From NCBI GenBank assembly GCA_013202585.1, contig JABMPQ010000012.1, positions 1 through 45,778 of the forward strand: a DNA stretch of 45,778 nucleotides, given 5' to 3'. The notes beneath the pieces were generated by a model. It did no database searches. It was not told the origin of the DNA and was given only the letters and a program-made list of their open reading frames with translations. Every line of letters starts with the position of its first letter. The first letter of the stretch is position 1. This DNA is from Parcubacteria group bacterium. GTDB lineage: Bacteria > Patescibacteriota > JABMPQ01. Both the position numbers and the translations under genes were made by a program. Below are positions 21,121 through 31,754 of the stretch, one piece after another.

Positions 21121-22395
21121 ATGGCAGAGCTTAAAAAACAAGACCCCGATATCTATAATCTCATTCAGCAGGAAACGAACCGGCAAAATGATGGGTTAGA
21201 GATGATTCCCTCGGAAAATCATACTTCATCAGCAGTGTTGGCCGCTTTAGGTTCGCGAGCCACGGATAAGTATTCCGAAGGATATCCCGGTATACGTTAT
21301 TATGGTGGCTGCGAGGTAGTTGATAAAATAGAAAATTTAGCCCGGGAGCGAGCCTGTAAGTTATTTGGTTGTGATCATGCTAATGTCCAGCCTTATTCTG
21401 GTTCACCAGCTAACATGGCCGTCTATTTTGCCCTCTGTGATCCTGGCGATACCATCATGGGACTTAAGCTGTTTCATGGTGGCCACATGACTCATGGCCT
21501 GAAAGTGAACTTTTCCGCTAAATATTACAATAGCGTACAGTATAGCGCGCGGCCAGATGGCTATCTCGATTTAGATAGCATGCGCGAGTTGGCTCGAGAA
21601 CATAAACCAAAAGTTATCATCGTCGGTGGAACAGCTTACCCACGGATATACGAGTGGGATAAGTATAAAACGATCGCTGATGAAGTTGGCGCTTATTTAT
21701 TGGCTGATATCAGTCACGTAGCTGCTTTGGTAATCGGTGGCGTCCATCCCAACCCAATTGGCGTGGCTGATGTGGTGACTTCTACGACTCACAAGACTTT
21801 GCGCGGGCCCCGGGGAGCGATGATTCTGTGTAATGGTAAGCCCTCCAAGCCTCTCCGACCAGCGGAGCGGACACGGGAAAATTTACCGACTTTAATTGAT
21901 CGAGCAATAATTCCGGGACTGCAAGGTGGGCCGCATAATCATCAGACGGCGGCGATTGCGGTGGCTTTGCAAGAAGCGATGCAACCGGAGTTTAAAAAAT
22001 ATGCTGAACAAGTGGTAAAAAATGCAGCCGTGTTGGCCGAAGGGCTACTTAGCAAAGATTTTAATTTGATAACAGGCGGGACGGATAATCACTTGATTTT
22101 GATTGATATGAGTGGCAAAAAAATAAGTGGCCAGCAAGCGGAGAAAGCTTTGGGCGAGGCGGGGATTACAGTTAATAAAAATACGATACCTTTTGATAAA
22201 CGCAAACCATTTGACCCTTCCGGGATTCGAATGGGCACACCGGCGTTAACGACGCGGGGGATGAAGGAAGGGGAGATGAAGACGATCGCGAGTTGGATTG
22301 ATAAGGCTATAAAAAATGTTGGCGACGAGAAAAAAATTGCCGCGATTAGGCAAGAGGTTTTAGAATTAACTAAGCAGTTTCCGATTTTTAGATAA
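21121..22395 (+). CDS. glyA: Serine hydroxymethyltransferase
   Basis: EMIPSENHTSSAVLAALGSRATDKYSEGYPG, DVVTSTTHKTLRGPRGAMIL; start set at MAELKKQD. Confidence 0.97.
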   Translation: MAELKKQDPDIYNLIQQETNRQNDGLEMIPSENHTSSAVLAALGSRATDKYSEGYPGIRYYGGCEVVDKIENLARERACKLFGCDHANVQPYSGSPANMAVYFALCDPGDTIMGLKLFHGGHMTHGLKVNFSAKYYNSVQYSARPDGYLDLDSMRELAREHKPKVIIVGGTAYPRIYEWDKYKTIADEVGAYLLADISHVAALVIGGVHPNPIGVADVVTSTTHKTLRGPRGAMILCNGKPSKPLRPAERTRENLPTLIDRAIIPGLQGGPHNHQTAAIAVALQEAMQPEFKKYAEQVVKNAAVLAEGLLSKDFNLITGGTDNHLILIDMSGKKISGQQAEKALGEAGITVNKNTIPFDKRKPFDPSGIRMGTPALTTRGMKEGEMKTIASWIDKAIKNVGDEKKIAAIRQEVLELTKQFPIFR

Positions 22396-22450
22396 GTTCT
22401 TTGTTCTTTTGATCTTTTTTAGCCTTTGACCTACTTTGGAAAGGAGTGAC

Positions 22451-22717
22451 ATGAGCGCTGGAAACGACACCAGGAACAGCCCTGGTATGAAAGTTGGAGT
22501 TGTGGCTCGACTTGATGGAATTGCGGGGGGTGGGGCAATTACGCCATGCACCTGTGGAGGTTGCACCGAAATTCTCTTTCCCGCAGACGCAGTAACTGGT
22601 TTGAGTGACCTGCGAGTAGGTCACCAAGTTTTCTACGAGGAAGCATTTCCTTATCCGGAGGTCAACGCGCGACAGGCAACTATGGTTCGGACTTACGCAA
22701 GTCCACTGCCAGAATAA
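22451..22717 (+). CDS. Divergent cold-shock-domain-like small protein
   Basis: Upstream AAGGAGTGAC SD; GVVARLDGIAGGGAITP...EILFPADAV...LRVGHQVFYE...QATMV resembles a CSD fold pattern. Confidence 0.55.
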   Translation: MSAGNDTRNSPGMKVGVVARLDGIAGGGAITPCTCGGCTEILFPADAVTGLSDLRVGHQVFYEEAFPYPEVNARQATMVRTYASPLPE

Positions 22718-22724
22718 AGTTTTT

Positions 22725-22757
22725 CAGGCAAACAGAACCATCAGCTGCCTTTTTTTA
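22725..22757 (+). terminator. Rho-independent terminator
   Basis: aggca...tgcct + T7. Confidence 0.65.
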
Positions 22758-22807
22758 TTTGCGAAGTGAGCGAGGAAAAAACAAAAACTTGTTTTTGTTT
22801 TTTCGAG

Positions 22808-22900
22808 CGAACGAGCAATCAAGGGGCGAAGCCCCTTATTTGCGCAGATTCATTTGTGTCAGTTCCCGAACGAGCAATCAAGGGGCGAAGCCCCTTATTT
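22808..22900. repeat. Two 34-bp direct repeats, each with a hairpin
   Basis: cgaacgagcaatcaaggggcgaagccccttattt at 22808-22841 and 22867-22900, each with AAGGGGC-GAA-GCCCCTT. Confidence 0.95.
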
Positions 22901-23025
22901 TAGAGCGACTGAAGGTGTTGATAAATTATGTCTTTCCTGTATGATGAGCTGATCGCTAAAAACAATATTACCAAAAGGTCATTCTTTAGTACATTGCCAC
23001 AAACAAACCGCTGGAGGATAACAAT

Positions 23026-23310
23026 ATGAGCGAGGCAGGGACAGAGACCGGTGTGATTGTCAGTCTCAACCGCCAGGAGAATCTTGGCAACTTGCGGGTT
23101 GACGACAAGAAGGAAGAAGGTCGCAAGCTGTATTTTCGCTTTCAGCCATCCGACCTGAGTGGAGAAGGACAGATTCAGCTCGAAGTGGGGATGCAGGTGA
23201 AATGCAGGAGGCTTTCGTCTGGAGAGGCTTCTGCTCGGCGCCTGCCTGCTCGCCACAACTGGGCCATAGTGAAGCGAGTTGTCATGTCGCAAGAAGAGCA
23301 TACGCCTTGA
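23026..23310 (+). CDS. Divergent cold-shock-domain-like small protein
   Basis: GGAGGATAACAAT SD; TGVIVSLNRQENLGNLRV...YFRFQPSDL...LEVGMQVKC. Confidence 0.6.
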   Translation: MSEAGTETGVIVSLNRQENLGNLRVDDKKEEGRKLYFRFQPSDLSGEGQIQLEVGMQVKCRRLSSGEASARRLPARHNWAIVKRVVMSQEEHTP

Positions 23311-23341
23311 TGTCGTCCAAAAATTTGCATTACTTGCACCT

Positions 23342-23372
23342 AGCAGCTAAAATAGAGTTTAGCTGCTTTTTT
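23342..23372 (+). terminator. Rho-independent terminator
   Basis: agcagctaaa-atagag-tttagctgct + T tract (10-bp perfect stem). Confidence 0.85.
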
Positions 23373-23380
23373 ATTTTGAC

Positions 23381-24682
23381 ATGAATTATCAACAAACAAC
23401 TGAATATCTTTTTGGCCTGCAGCGCTTTGGTAGCAAATTGGACTTAACCAACATCACTAAGCTATTGGAGCTAGTAGGGAATCCACAGCGTGAGTTTAAA
23501 TCTGTTCATGTTGGCGGCACGAGTGGTAAATTTTCGGTAGTACAAATGACGGCCGCTATTTTGCAAGCCAGTGGTTACAAAGTTGGGACTTTTATTTCAC
23601 CTCATTTGTCGCGCTACAGCGAGCGGTTTTGTATCAATGGCGAGGAGATTGGGGAAAATGAGATAGTCGAGTTGGCGGGTAAATTAAAAAACGCAGCTGA
23701 CGAGATGAACACGCTGCCGGACTTTCGTCATCCCACCTTCTTTGAAATGTCGACGGCGCTGGCGTTTTTGTATTTTGCCGAGCGGGGGGTCGATGTGGCA
23801 GTGGTGGAAGTGGGGTTAGGGGGTCGGTTGGATGCAACTAATGTTTTAGATCCGCTGGTGTCTATAATTACGCACGTTGACCTTGAACACACTCACGTGC
23901 TAGGAGAGACAGTCGAGGAAATTGCCGATGAGAAAGCGGGAATTGTGAAAGAGAGGGGAGTATTAGTGACGGGGGAGCGGGATGAAAGGGTGCTAGATGT
24001 TTTTACTCGGGTTTGCCAAGAGCGTCAGGCTGAGATGTTAGCTTTGGACAGAGATTTTACGGTGAAAATAGGCAAGCAAGATTTGACGGGGCAGGAATTT
24101 TCGTTAGACTTCGATAATAAGGCCTGTAATTTATCTATTCCACTTCTCGGCGATGTACAAATCCAGAACGCGGCTCTGGCGGTGATGGCCACTTTAATTT
24201 TACAAGATAAAGGATTCAGCATTACTGAGAAATCGATCAGGACTGGACTTAAGACGGTAAAATGTCCCGGCCGACTCGAAATTGTCCAAAAAAATCCCTA
24301 CGTTGTTTTCGATTGTGCCAAGGATCCGGGGGCGATGCTAGAATTGCGGAAAACTATAGGAGAGCTGTTTGATTTTAATAAATTGATTTTGGTGATGGCT
24401 ATATCAGATGACAAAGACATTGGAAAAATGGTAAAAAATATTGCACCGGTGACGGATTTGGTAATCGCGACTGAGCATAGTATAAAAGAACGGACGCTCG
24501 ATCCCAAAATTATCCAAGCTGAATTCGCCAAGTATAATATTGAATCCACTGTTAAAGACGACGTCCCGGCGGCTGTCACTGAAGCGAAAAAACAAGCCGG
24601 CCAGAATGACCTTATCCTCATCACTGGCTCGGTATTTACCGTTGGAGAGGCGCGGGATGTTTGGTATGATGAGGCAAGGTAA
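23381..24682 (+). CDS. folC: Folylpolyglutamate synthase/dihydrofolate synthase
   Basis: VHVGGTSGKFSVVQMTAAILQASGYKVGTFISPHL, EVGLGGRLDATNVL. Confidence 0.93.
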   Translation: MNYQQTTEYLFGLQRFGSKLDLTNITKLLELVGNPQREFKSVHVGGTSGKFSVVQMTAAILQASGYKVGTFISPHLSRYSERFCINGEEIGENEIVELAGKLKNAADEMNTLPDFRHPTFFEMSTALAFLYFAERGVDVAVVEVGLGGRLDATNVLDPLVSIITHVDLEHTHVLGETVEEIADEKAGIVKERGVLVTGERDERVLDVFTRVCQERQAEMLALDRDFTVKIGKQDLTGQEFSLDFDNKACNLSIPLLGDVQIQNAALAVMATLILQDKGFSITEKSIRTGLKTVKCPGRLEIVQKNPYVVFDCAKDPGAMLELRKTIGELFDFNKLILVMAISDDKDIGKMVKNIAPVTDLVIATEHSIKERTLDPKIIQAEFAKYNIESTVKDDVPAAVTEAKKQAGQNDLILITGSVFTVGEARDVWYDEAR

Positions 24683-24694
24683 AAAATAATTTTT

Positions 24695-25567
24695 ATGCAA
24701 CAATATCTCGATATCGTTACCAATATCCTGAAAAACGGCCACCAGAAAGCCGACCGCACGGGCACTGGCACTATTGCTATCGCCGGAGCGATGTTCCAGC
24801 ATGATATGAGTGACGGTTTTCCACTACTCACGACCAAAAAAGTCCCTTATCGTCTGGTAGCGAGCGAATTAGAGTTTTTTATTAAGGGTATCAGCGATAA
24901 AAAATGGCTCCAGGAGCGAGATAATCATATCTGGGACGAGTGGTGTACGCCGGAAAAAATACCTTATGCGCATGACGAAGAAACGAAGCAGAAGATGCTC
25001 GAAGAAAGAGATCTCGGCCCGATCTACGGCTGGCAGTGGCGACATTTTGGTGCTGATTATACAGGCTATGACAAAGATTATACAGGCGAAGGTGTAGACC
25101 AGTTGGCGCGAATGGTTAAAGATCTCAAAGAAAAGCCGCATAGTCGGCAAATACTCGTGCTGGCTTGGAATCCGATGGACGTGGAGAAAGTTATCCCGCC
25201 ATTTTGTCATTACGGCTTTCAAGTGATAGTGATAAATAACAAACTGAATTTGTTCTGGAACCAACGTTCGGTAGATGTGGCGTTGGGGTTGCCGTTTAAT
25301 ATCGCTAGTTACGCGACGCTGTTACATTTGCTGTGTTTGGAGACTGGATACGAAGAAGGGAGACTAACCGGATTTCTAGCTGACACTCATATTTATACTA
25401 ACCATGTCGAGAAGCTAAAAAAGCAACTGACACGCGATCCGAAAAAATATGCTTTGCCGAAACTCAAGACAGAGAATTTCACTTCAATATTCGACTGGCA
25501 TTACGAGGATTCTAAAGTTGAGGGATACGAGAGTTATTCTGGTCTCAAGTTTCCAATAGCTGTTTGA
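24695..25567 (+). CDS. thyA: Thymidylate synthase
   Basis: HQKADRTGTGTIAIAGAMFQHDMSDGFPLLTTKKV, PPCHY-like PPFCHYGFQV, QRSVDVALGLPFNIASYA. Confidence 0.97.
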   Translation: MQQYLDIVTNILKNGHQKADRTGTGTIAIAGAMFQHDMSDGFPLLTTKKVPYRLVASELEFFIKGISDKKWLQERDNHIWDEWCTPEKIPYAHDEETKQKMLEERDLGPIYGWQWRHFGADYTGYDKDYTGEGVDQLARMVKDLKEKPHSRQILVLAWNPMDVEKVIPPFCHYGFQVIVINNKLNLFWNQRSVDVALGLPFNIASYATLLHLLCLETGYEEGRLTGFLADTHIYTNHVEKLKKQLTRDPKKYALPKLKTENFTSIFDWHYEDSKVEGYESYSGLKFPIAV

Positions 25568-25585
25568 TAATAATTTTAATATGTT

Positions 25586-25727
25586 AATTGCGGATCAATA
25601 TCATTCTTTTTCTGACTGCGGAACTCGTCGCCCTCCCGGCCTGCCTGCCGGCAGGCAGGCAGGTAATACCGGGATGACTCCTCAGACACCCGCAGTTTGC
25701 GAGAAAGAACGATATTAACCCGCAATT
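25586..25727. repeat. 142-bp nested inverted-repeat element containing P1
   Basis: Imperfect ~36-bp arms aattgcggatcaatatcattctttttctgactgcgg / ccgcagtttgcgagaaagaacgatattaacccgcaatt; P1 at 25640-25659. Confidence 0.85.
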
Positions 25728-25762
25728 GAAGTAATTAAAGGATCGAAATTAATCTTTAACAC

Positions 25763-26242
25763 ATGATTGCTCTCATTTGTGCGGTAGCGGAAAATAATTG
25801 CATTGGTCTTAAAGGCAAACTTCCTTGGAATATTCCGGAAGACCTTAAGCATTTTCAAGATATTACTGACGGTCAGGTAGTAATGATGGGGGACGTGACC
25901 TACGAATCGATCATTGGTTATATAGGCAAGCCGTTGCCGAATAGAAAGAACGTCGTTTTGTCTTTTGATAAAAACTATCAAGACAAAGTTCCCGCCGAAG
26001 TTGAGGTCTACCACAATATCGAAGATGCCCTAGCTGCCCACAAAGATGACGATGTTTTTTTCTGCGGCGGCGCCAGTATTTATAAGCAAAGCATTGAACT
26101 AGCTGACACGCTCTATATTACTCATGTGCACCAGTCAGTAGACGGCGATACATTTTTTCCGGAAATTGACCCGAAAATATGGAAAGAGGTAGAACGAGAA
26201 GATAAGGATGGATTTTCATTTGTCATCTATAAGCGCAAATAG
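25763..26242 (+). CDS. folA: Dihydrofolate reductase
   Basis: ALICAVAENNCIGLKGKLPWNIPEDLKHF, VVMMGDVTYESI, LPNRKNVVLS. Confidence 0.96.
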   Translation: MIALICAVAENNCIGLKGKLPWNIPEDLKHFQDITDGQVVMMGDVTYESIIGYIGKPLPNRKNVVLSFDKNYQDKVPAEVEVYHNIEDALAAHKDDDVFFCGGASIYKQSIELADTLYITHVHQSVDGDTFFPEIDPKIWKEVEREDKDGFSFVIYKRK

Positions 26243-26265
26243 TTTTTAATATTTAAATCATTTTC

Positions 26266-28978
26266 ATGGCTGAGACTAAAAAACAATTCTTCAACCTGGC
26301 CGTAAAAGATGTTTTTGAGCACTTACAAGGCGATCCGGAAGGATTATCGGCGAACGAGATAGCCAAAAGACAAGAACAACACGGACTAAATTTATTGCCC
26401 GAAGAAAAACCACCCTCATGGTTTGTTTTATTACTGGCTCAGTTTAAGGGTATCCTGATTTATATATTATTAGCCGCGGCCGCTATTAATTTTGGCCTGG
26501 TTTGTCGTGAGCACGATGAATTATCCTTTGGCCTAGTAGAGCAAGCCGACACCTATATTATCCTATTGGCGGTCTTGGTTAATGTCGTTATCGGGTTTAT
26601 TCAGGAAGGACGAGCTCAGAGGTCACTGCAAGCTTTGGAAAAAATCATCACTTTGACTGCTCGAGTAGTACGAGAAGGCAAAGAGCAGGTGATTGATGCC
26701 AAAGAGTTGGTGCCGGGGGACGTGATTATTATCTCAGCTGGCGATAAGGTACCGGCTGATGCGCGTTTGTTTGAAGTCAGCAAATTAGCGATCAACGAAG
26801 CTGCTTTGACTGGAGAGAGTGAACCAGCAGATAAAATAACTGAAAAATTAGATGGAGATCTAAGCATAGGTGATCGGGCTAATATGGTGTTTACTGGCAC
26901 GACTGTAACCAAAGGTGAGGGTCGAGCAATTATTATCCGGACGGGAGAAAAAACCGAGATTGGCAATATTGCTAGGTTGCTCAAAGAGACCGAAGATGAG
27001 GAAACTCCTTTGCAGCAAAAACTCAATACTTTTTCTAAAAAAATTGGGTTTATTATATTGGGGATTACGGTTTTATTGATAATAATTGGGTACCTGCAAG
27101 GTGACCCCTTTGTCGAAATATTTACCGTTGCGATAGCAGTAGCCGTATCAGCTTTGCCGGAGGGACTGGCAGTGGCCGTAACGGTGATCTTAGCTTTAGG
27201 AATGCGACGCATCTTGGGGCAGAGAGCACTGGTAAGAAAATTAGCAGCCGCTGAGACCTTAGGATCAACCACCGTAATTTGTACTGACAAGACGGGGACT
27301 TTGACGGAGGGAAAAATGCGAGTAACGGAGTTAGTAACTTGGACCAAGAGTTTCAACATCGGTTGTACTGAAATTAAGTGCCGGGACGAAAAAAACGAAG
27401 AGCTAGTTTTTGCTTTGCATGCTGGGATGTTGAATAATGATGCTCGCGTTGATAATCCAGAGGAAAATTTGGAGAAATGGACTATATCGGGCAATTTGAC
27501 TGAGCGAGCCTTGCTAATGGCAGCTACCCAAGCGGGCTTAGATTACCGGCAGGAAAGAGAAAAATGTCTACGCTTGGACACTATCCCCTTCGACTCCACG
27601 CTAAAGTACATGGCCACTTTGCATGAGCTGGATGATCAGTACAATATAGTATATTTTAAGGGCGCGTCGGAAAAAGTGCTAGAACGTTGTCAAGAAATCC
27701 GAGTTGGTAATGAAACGGAAATTTTTGACGAAGCTAAAAAGGAAAAGTTCCAAGAAAAGTTTGTTGCCTTGAGTAGCGGCGGTCTCAGGGTGTTAGCTAT
27801 TGCTTATCAAAAAATTGATAAAAGCAAAAAACAATTAGAGGATGTTGATTTAAACAACCTGGTCTTTATCGGCTATTTTGGCATTATGGATCCTCTGCGG
27901 GCGACTTCGAAGGAAACGGTTAAATTATGTCATAAAGCTGGGATCAAGCTAGTCATGATAACTGGTGATCATAAATTGACCGCCCAGGCGATTGCCAGAG
28001 ACATCAAAATACCAGCCGAGGACGAAAATATTTTAGAAGGAACTGATATAGACAAGATGAGCGATGAAAAGTTGCAGGAAATAGTAAATAAAATATTTGT
28101 TTATGCTCGCGTGAGTCCGGAGCACAAGCTGCGGATTGTCAAAGCTTGGTACAAGAGGGGAGAGGTGGTGGCTATGACGGGTGACGGAATAAACGATTCG
28201 CCGGCTCTGAAGGCCGCGGATATTGGGGTGGCCTTAGGGTCAGGGACGCATGTTGCCAAAGAGACGGCCGATATGGTTATTTTGGATGATCATTTTAAAA
28301 GTATTGTGGGAGCAGTTAAAGAAGGTCGGGGTATTTTTGATAACATCAAGAAAACAGTTCTGTATCTGATCTCTGATTCTTTTTCCGAAGTAATATTAGT
28401 TATCGGTAGTATGTTGCTAGGCTTGCCATTGCCGCTTACGGCTGCCCCAGATTCTCTGGATTAATTTAGTTAATGATACTTTGCCTAGTCTGGCCTTGAC
28501 CCAGGAGCCGAGGGAGAAGGAAATTATGAACGAGCCGCCTCGGGGGCGCAAGGCGCAGATTCTAGACAAGGAAACCAAGATATTAATCACAATTACTAGT
28601 GTGGTTACTGGTTTGGTTAATATTATATTATTTGTTTGTTATTTTAAGTTTACGGGCGATATTGTACTGGCTCGGACAGTGGTTTTTGCTGCCCTAGGGA
28701 CTGATTCCTTAATATACGTATTTAGTGTACGTTCTTTGCGACATTCTGTGTTTAAGTCCAATTTATTTATTAATAAGTATTTGATCGGAGCAGTAGTAAT
28801 TAGCGCTGGACTTCTGTTGGCCGCGATCTACTGGCCGTTCTTGCAGCAAATCATTAAGACTAAATCTTTGGGATTGTTCGAATGGGGACTAGTGGCGGCT
28901 TTAAGCATAGTAGTGATGCTCTTAATTGAGTTGGTCAAATATATTTTCTTGCGACAGGGGAGAAGGGAAGAGCAGTAA
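26266..28978 (+). pseudogene. P-type cation (Ca2+/Mg2+-like) ATPase interrupted by a +1 frameshift
   Basis: ORF 26266-28464 (DKTGTLTEGKM, TGESEPADK, MTGDGINDSPALKAADIG) and ORF 28481-28978. Removing one C from the C4 run at 28445-28448 restores LTAAQILWINLVNDTLPSLALTQEP and joins them. Confidence 0.9.
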
Positions 28979-29099
28979 CATTGATAATTGCTAAACCGGA
29001 AAAAGTACTAGTCAGACATATCCATTTCCAGTACGGTGTATATTTAGCGACGATAAAGAATTTCACGATTCGTATAAAATAATTTAGTAAAACAACATT

Positions 29100-29780
29100 A
29101 TGAAAATCACCAAAAAGAGTCTCTTGTTTCTCGGGCTGTTTATTATCCTTGGCCTAATCGCCATTCAGATCCCGCTAGTCAATATTGTCGGTTCCGCCAA
29201 GAAATTCACGGTGCTAGAATTGTTCGGACCCTCAGTCGGCATGTTGGCCGGACCAGTGATTGGACCAATCGCTGTTCTCGTAGTGAAAATAGCTGACAGT
29301 CTAATAAAAAGCACGCCATTTGAAGTAGTTAATTTACTGCTGCTTTTAACTATGCCGCTAGCTGCTTTCTATTTTGGCAGTAAGTCTAAGTGGCGGGCAG
29401 TAGCACCACTAGTTTGTTTTGTTTTGTTTGTTACCCATCCAGTGGGGCGGGAAGCGTGGTTGTATCCGCTGTACTGGCTGATACCAATAGTTGGTGCTTT
29501 CGTTTTCCGGAAAAGTTTGTTAGTCAAAAGTTTGGGAGCTACTTTTGTGGCGCACGCGATTGGCTCGACTGTTTATCTCTATGCTTTCGGTTTGCCGGCT
29601 GCGGTTTGGCTGGGACTGATTCCGCAAGTAGCCTTGGAACGCGGATTTTTCGCCGTTGGAATTTGGTTTAGTTATTTGGTGATGAATAATCTTCTAGCTC
29701 TTGTAGTCAAGAAATTCGATCTGAAATTCATCGAACGTTTAGTGAATGATCAATATATTTTATTAGCAAAACTGAAATAA
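29100..29780 (+). CDS. Hypothetical multi-TM membrane protein
   Basis: 226 aa, ~6 hydrophobic segments. Confidence 0.65.
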   Translation: MKITKKSLLFLGLFIILGLIAIQIPLVNIVGSAKKFTVLELFGPSVGMLAGPVIGPIAVLVVKIADSLIKSTPFEVVNLLLLLTMPLAAFYFGSKSKWRAVAPLVCFVLFVTHPVGREAWLYPLYWLIPIVGAFVFRKSLLVKSLGATFVAHAIGSTVYLYAFGLPAAVWLGLIPQVALERGFFAVGIWFSYLVMNNLLALVVKKFDLKFIERLVNDQYILLAKLK

Positions 29781-29785
29781 TTACG

Positions 29786-30880
29786 ATGTCAGAGGCAGAG
29801 CCAAATCAAGAAAAAATAGCCGCTGAGGAGGCATTGCGTAGGATGTACGAAAACCATCAAGTGGATGGTAAAGGTGAATTTTTAGAAAGGCTGGAAAGTC
29901 ACCGTATGGCTTATTCGTCCGCTGCCTGGTTTATTGCTGGAAGGGGGAAGTATGAAGGGGCAGCCGATTTCTCCGAACTAGAAGCAGCGTCTGAGACTGC
30001 TCTAGTTGAGAAGCTGTCTGATGACGAAGGGTCACGTACTATAGTGATCCAACGGAGTTTTTTCTCAAATAGACCCTGGGCAGAGAAGATAGAATCTTTT
30101 CGTCAGATGGACAATTACCAGGAATTACTAGATATCGGTGCTAGGCTAATTAGTGAAGAGGGAGAGGCAGAGATCAACCGGCCATATGAAAAAGATGCTA
30201 ATCCAGAAGAAGTGAAAGCTGGTCTATATTTAGTAGAGGTTGAATATGCTCACTGGAAGGGCGAGAGAAAAACAGCTAGGGTAGATTTCCGTGTTGTCAA
30301 TGGCACTGATACGGTTGGCTTGGAGAAAAATGCACGCGGAGCGATAACTGCGTTGGGTTTGCATAATTTTGAAATGGATGTGAATAGCGAAGATTATCCC
30401 CTGGGCCAAAAAGTCAATTTCAAAATTTTAAACAGTGATGGAAATCAAGTTGGCAAGTCTTCTTATTTCACTTTAAGGGGGGACGGCTATTCTGTGCCGA
30501 GCAATAGAGAAAAATTCCATCCAGCGTGGTTGGCAGAAATCGAAAAATATCAAGCAGAGAAAAATCTCACCCCGGATGATAAATTTAAACGAGCGATGTT
30601 GGATGTAATTGCTTTGTTACCAGATGAAGTCGAGGGTGATAGAGATTTGGGAGCGATTAAGAAGGGTGGTGTGGAAGAACTCAATATGCGGGGATGGTTG
30701 GCAATGCTTAAAGCCCTAGGGAGCGATAAAATATTATCTAAGCTGGGGCGAAGTGATGATATGTTAGCTAGCGTTGAAAAATTAGCTGATGCCTGGCGAA
30801 TTTTTAGGCAAGTTGAAGGTGAGCCACATCAAGAGGGTGAGGAATTAGTTGACAAAATAATGGAGCAGGTGGTTGGTTGA
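29786..30880 (+). CDS. Hypothetical protein
   Basis: 364 aa ORF, coherent coding composition. Confidence 0.65.
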   Translation: MSEAEPNQEKIAAEEALRRMYENHQVDGKGEFLERLESHRMAYSSAAWFIAGRGKYEGAADFSELEAASETALVEKLSDDEGSRTIVIQRSFFSNRPWAEKIESFRQMDNYQELLDIGARLISEEGEAEINRPYEKDANPEEVKAGLYLVEVEYAHWKGERKTARVDFRVVNGTDTVGLEKNARGAITALGLHNFEMDVNSEDYPLGQKVNFKILNSDGNQVGKSSYFTLRGDGYSVPSNREKFHPAWLAEIEKYQAEKNLTPDDKFKRAMLDVIALLPDEVEGDRDLGAIKKGGVEELNMRGWLAMLKALGSDKILSKLGRSDDMLASVEKLADAWRIFRQVEGEPHQEGEELVDKIMEQVVG

Positions 30881-30908
30881 AAGAAGAAATAGAGTATTTG
30901 CGGCAAAT

Positions 30909-31754
30909 CTAGCTAGTTTTAATTATCAAGACCCGCTCTTTTCCGGCGAGGTCTTTTTTAATTTGGGGAGTGTTGGGTGGGAAATATTTTTGGGCTAGCT
31001 GTGTAACATCCTCAACCACCAGAGGATCGATTTCAAGAGTGATCAATCCTGATGGTCGGAGATGGTTCTGAGCTTGCGCTAATAATTCTTGATAATATTT
31101 TAATCCGTCCGATCCAGCGAATAGAGCTTGGTGTGGTTCGTGATCGATAACATCGGATTTAATTTCATTAGTTCTTTCTTGAGCTAAATAAGGTGGATTA
31201 GAGACAACAGTATCAACTTTTTCTGGCAGCGGTTCGAACAAATTACCTTGTTTCAACTCAATTTGTCCCTGCACCTCGTGTTTTTTGATATTAATTTTGG
31301 CAACTGCTAGCGCTTCCGGCGAAATATCAACCGCATAAATCTTAGCTTGCGGCAGATTCTTCGCCAACGCCACCGCAATACATCCCGAACCAGTGCCAAT
31401 ATCAGCGATTGTTTTTGACTTGGCGACGTCACCGTATTCTTCGATAACTGTCTCAACTAAAACTTCCGTATCCGGCCGCGGAATTAACACCCTCTCGTCA
31501 ACATAAAAATCTAGTCCGTAAAATTCTTTGTGCTTGGTAATATAAGCGATCGGCTCATGTTTTTCTCGGCGAGTAACTAATTGCCAATATTTTTTCTGCT
31601 GCTCAGCAGTAAGATTTTGTTCAAGTCGCCCGTATAATTTTTCCTTAGAAATACCTAACACCAAACACAAAAGCACCTCCGCATCGAGAGTAGGTGAGTC
31701 GGAGGTGGCTTGAAGATTTTTGCTGGCGTTTTGCCGCGCCTTTTTAATAATCAT
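30909..31754 (-). CDS. prmC: Release factor glutamine methyltransferase
   Basis: DIGTGSGCIAVALAKNLP, VVSNPPYLAQ; start set to MIIKKARQ, overlapping the upstream stop as ATGA. Confidence 0.93.
   Translation of the reverse strand: MIIKKARQNASKNLQATSDSPTLDAEVLLCLVLGISKEKLYGRLEQNLTAEQQKKYWQLVTRREKHEPIAYITKHKEFYGLDFYVDERVLIPRPDTEVLVETVIEEYGDVAKSKTIADIGTGSGCIAVALAKNLPQAKIYAVDISPEALAVAKINIKKHEVQGQIELKQGNLFEPLPEKVDTVVSNPPYLAQERTNEIKSDVIDHEPHQALFAGSDGLKYYQELLAQAQNHLRPSGLITLEIDPLVVEDVTQLAQKYFPPNTPQIKKDLAGKERVLIIKTS

Noticed and set aside
21046-21121. Riboswitch upstream of glyA
   Set aside because: Only a short ACGGTG-CT-CACCGT palindrome is present; no THF or glycine riboswitch core could be recognised.
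22808-22900. Possible CRISPR mini-array (two 34-bp repeats)
   Set aside because: Only two repeats with a 25-bp spacer and no cas genes; the repeats contain terminator-like hairpins.
24298-24837. 179-aa minus-strand ORF across folC/thyA
   Set aside because: Shadow ORF overlapping two confidently called genes.
26616-27494. 292-aa minus-strand ORF
   Set aside because: Shadow ORF antisense to the P-type ATPase.
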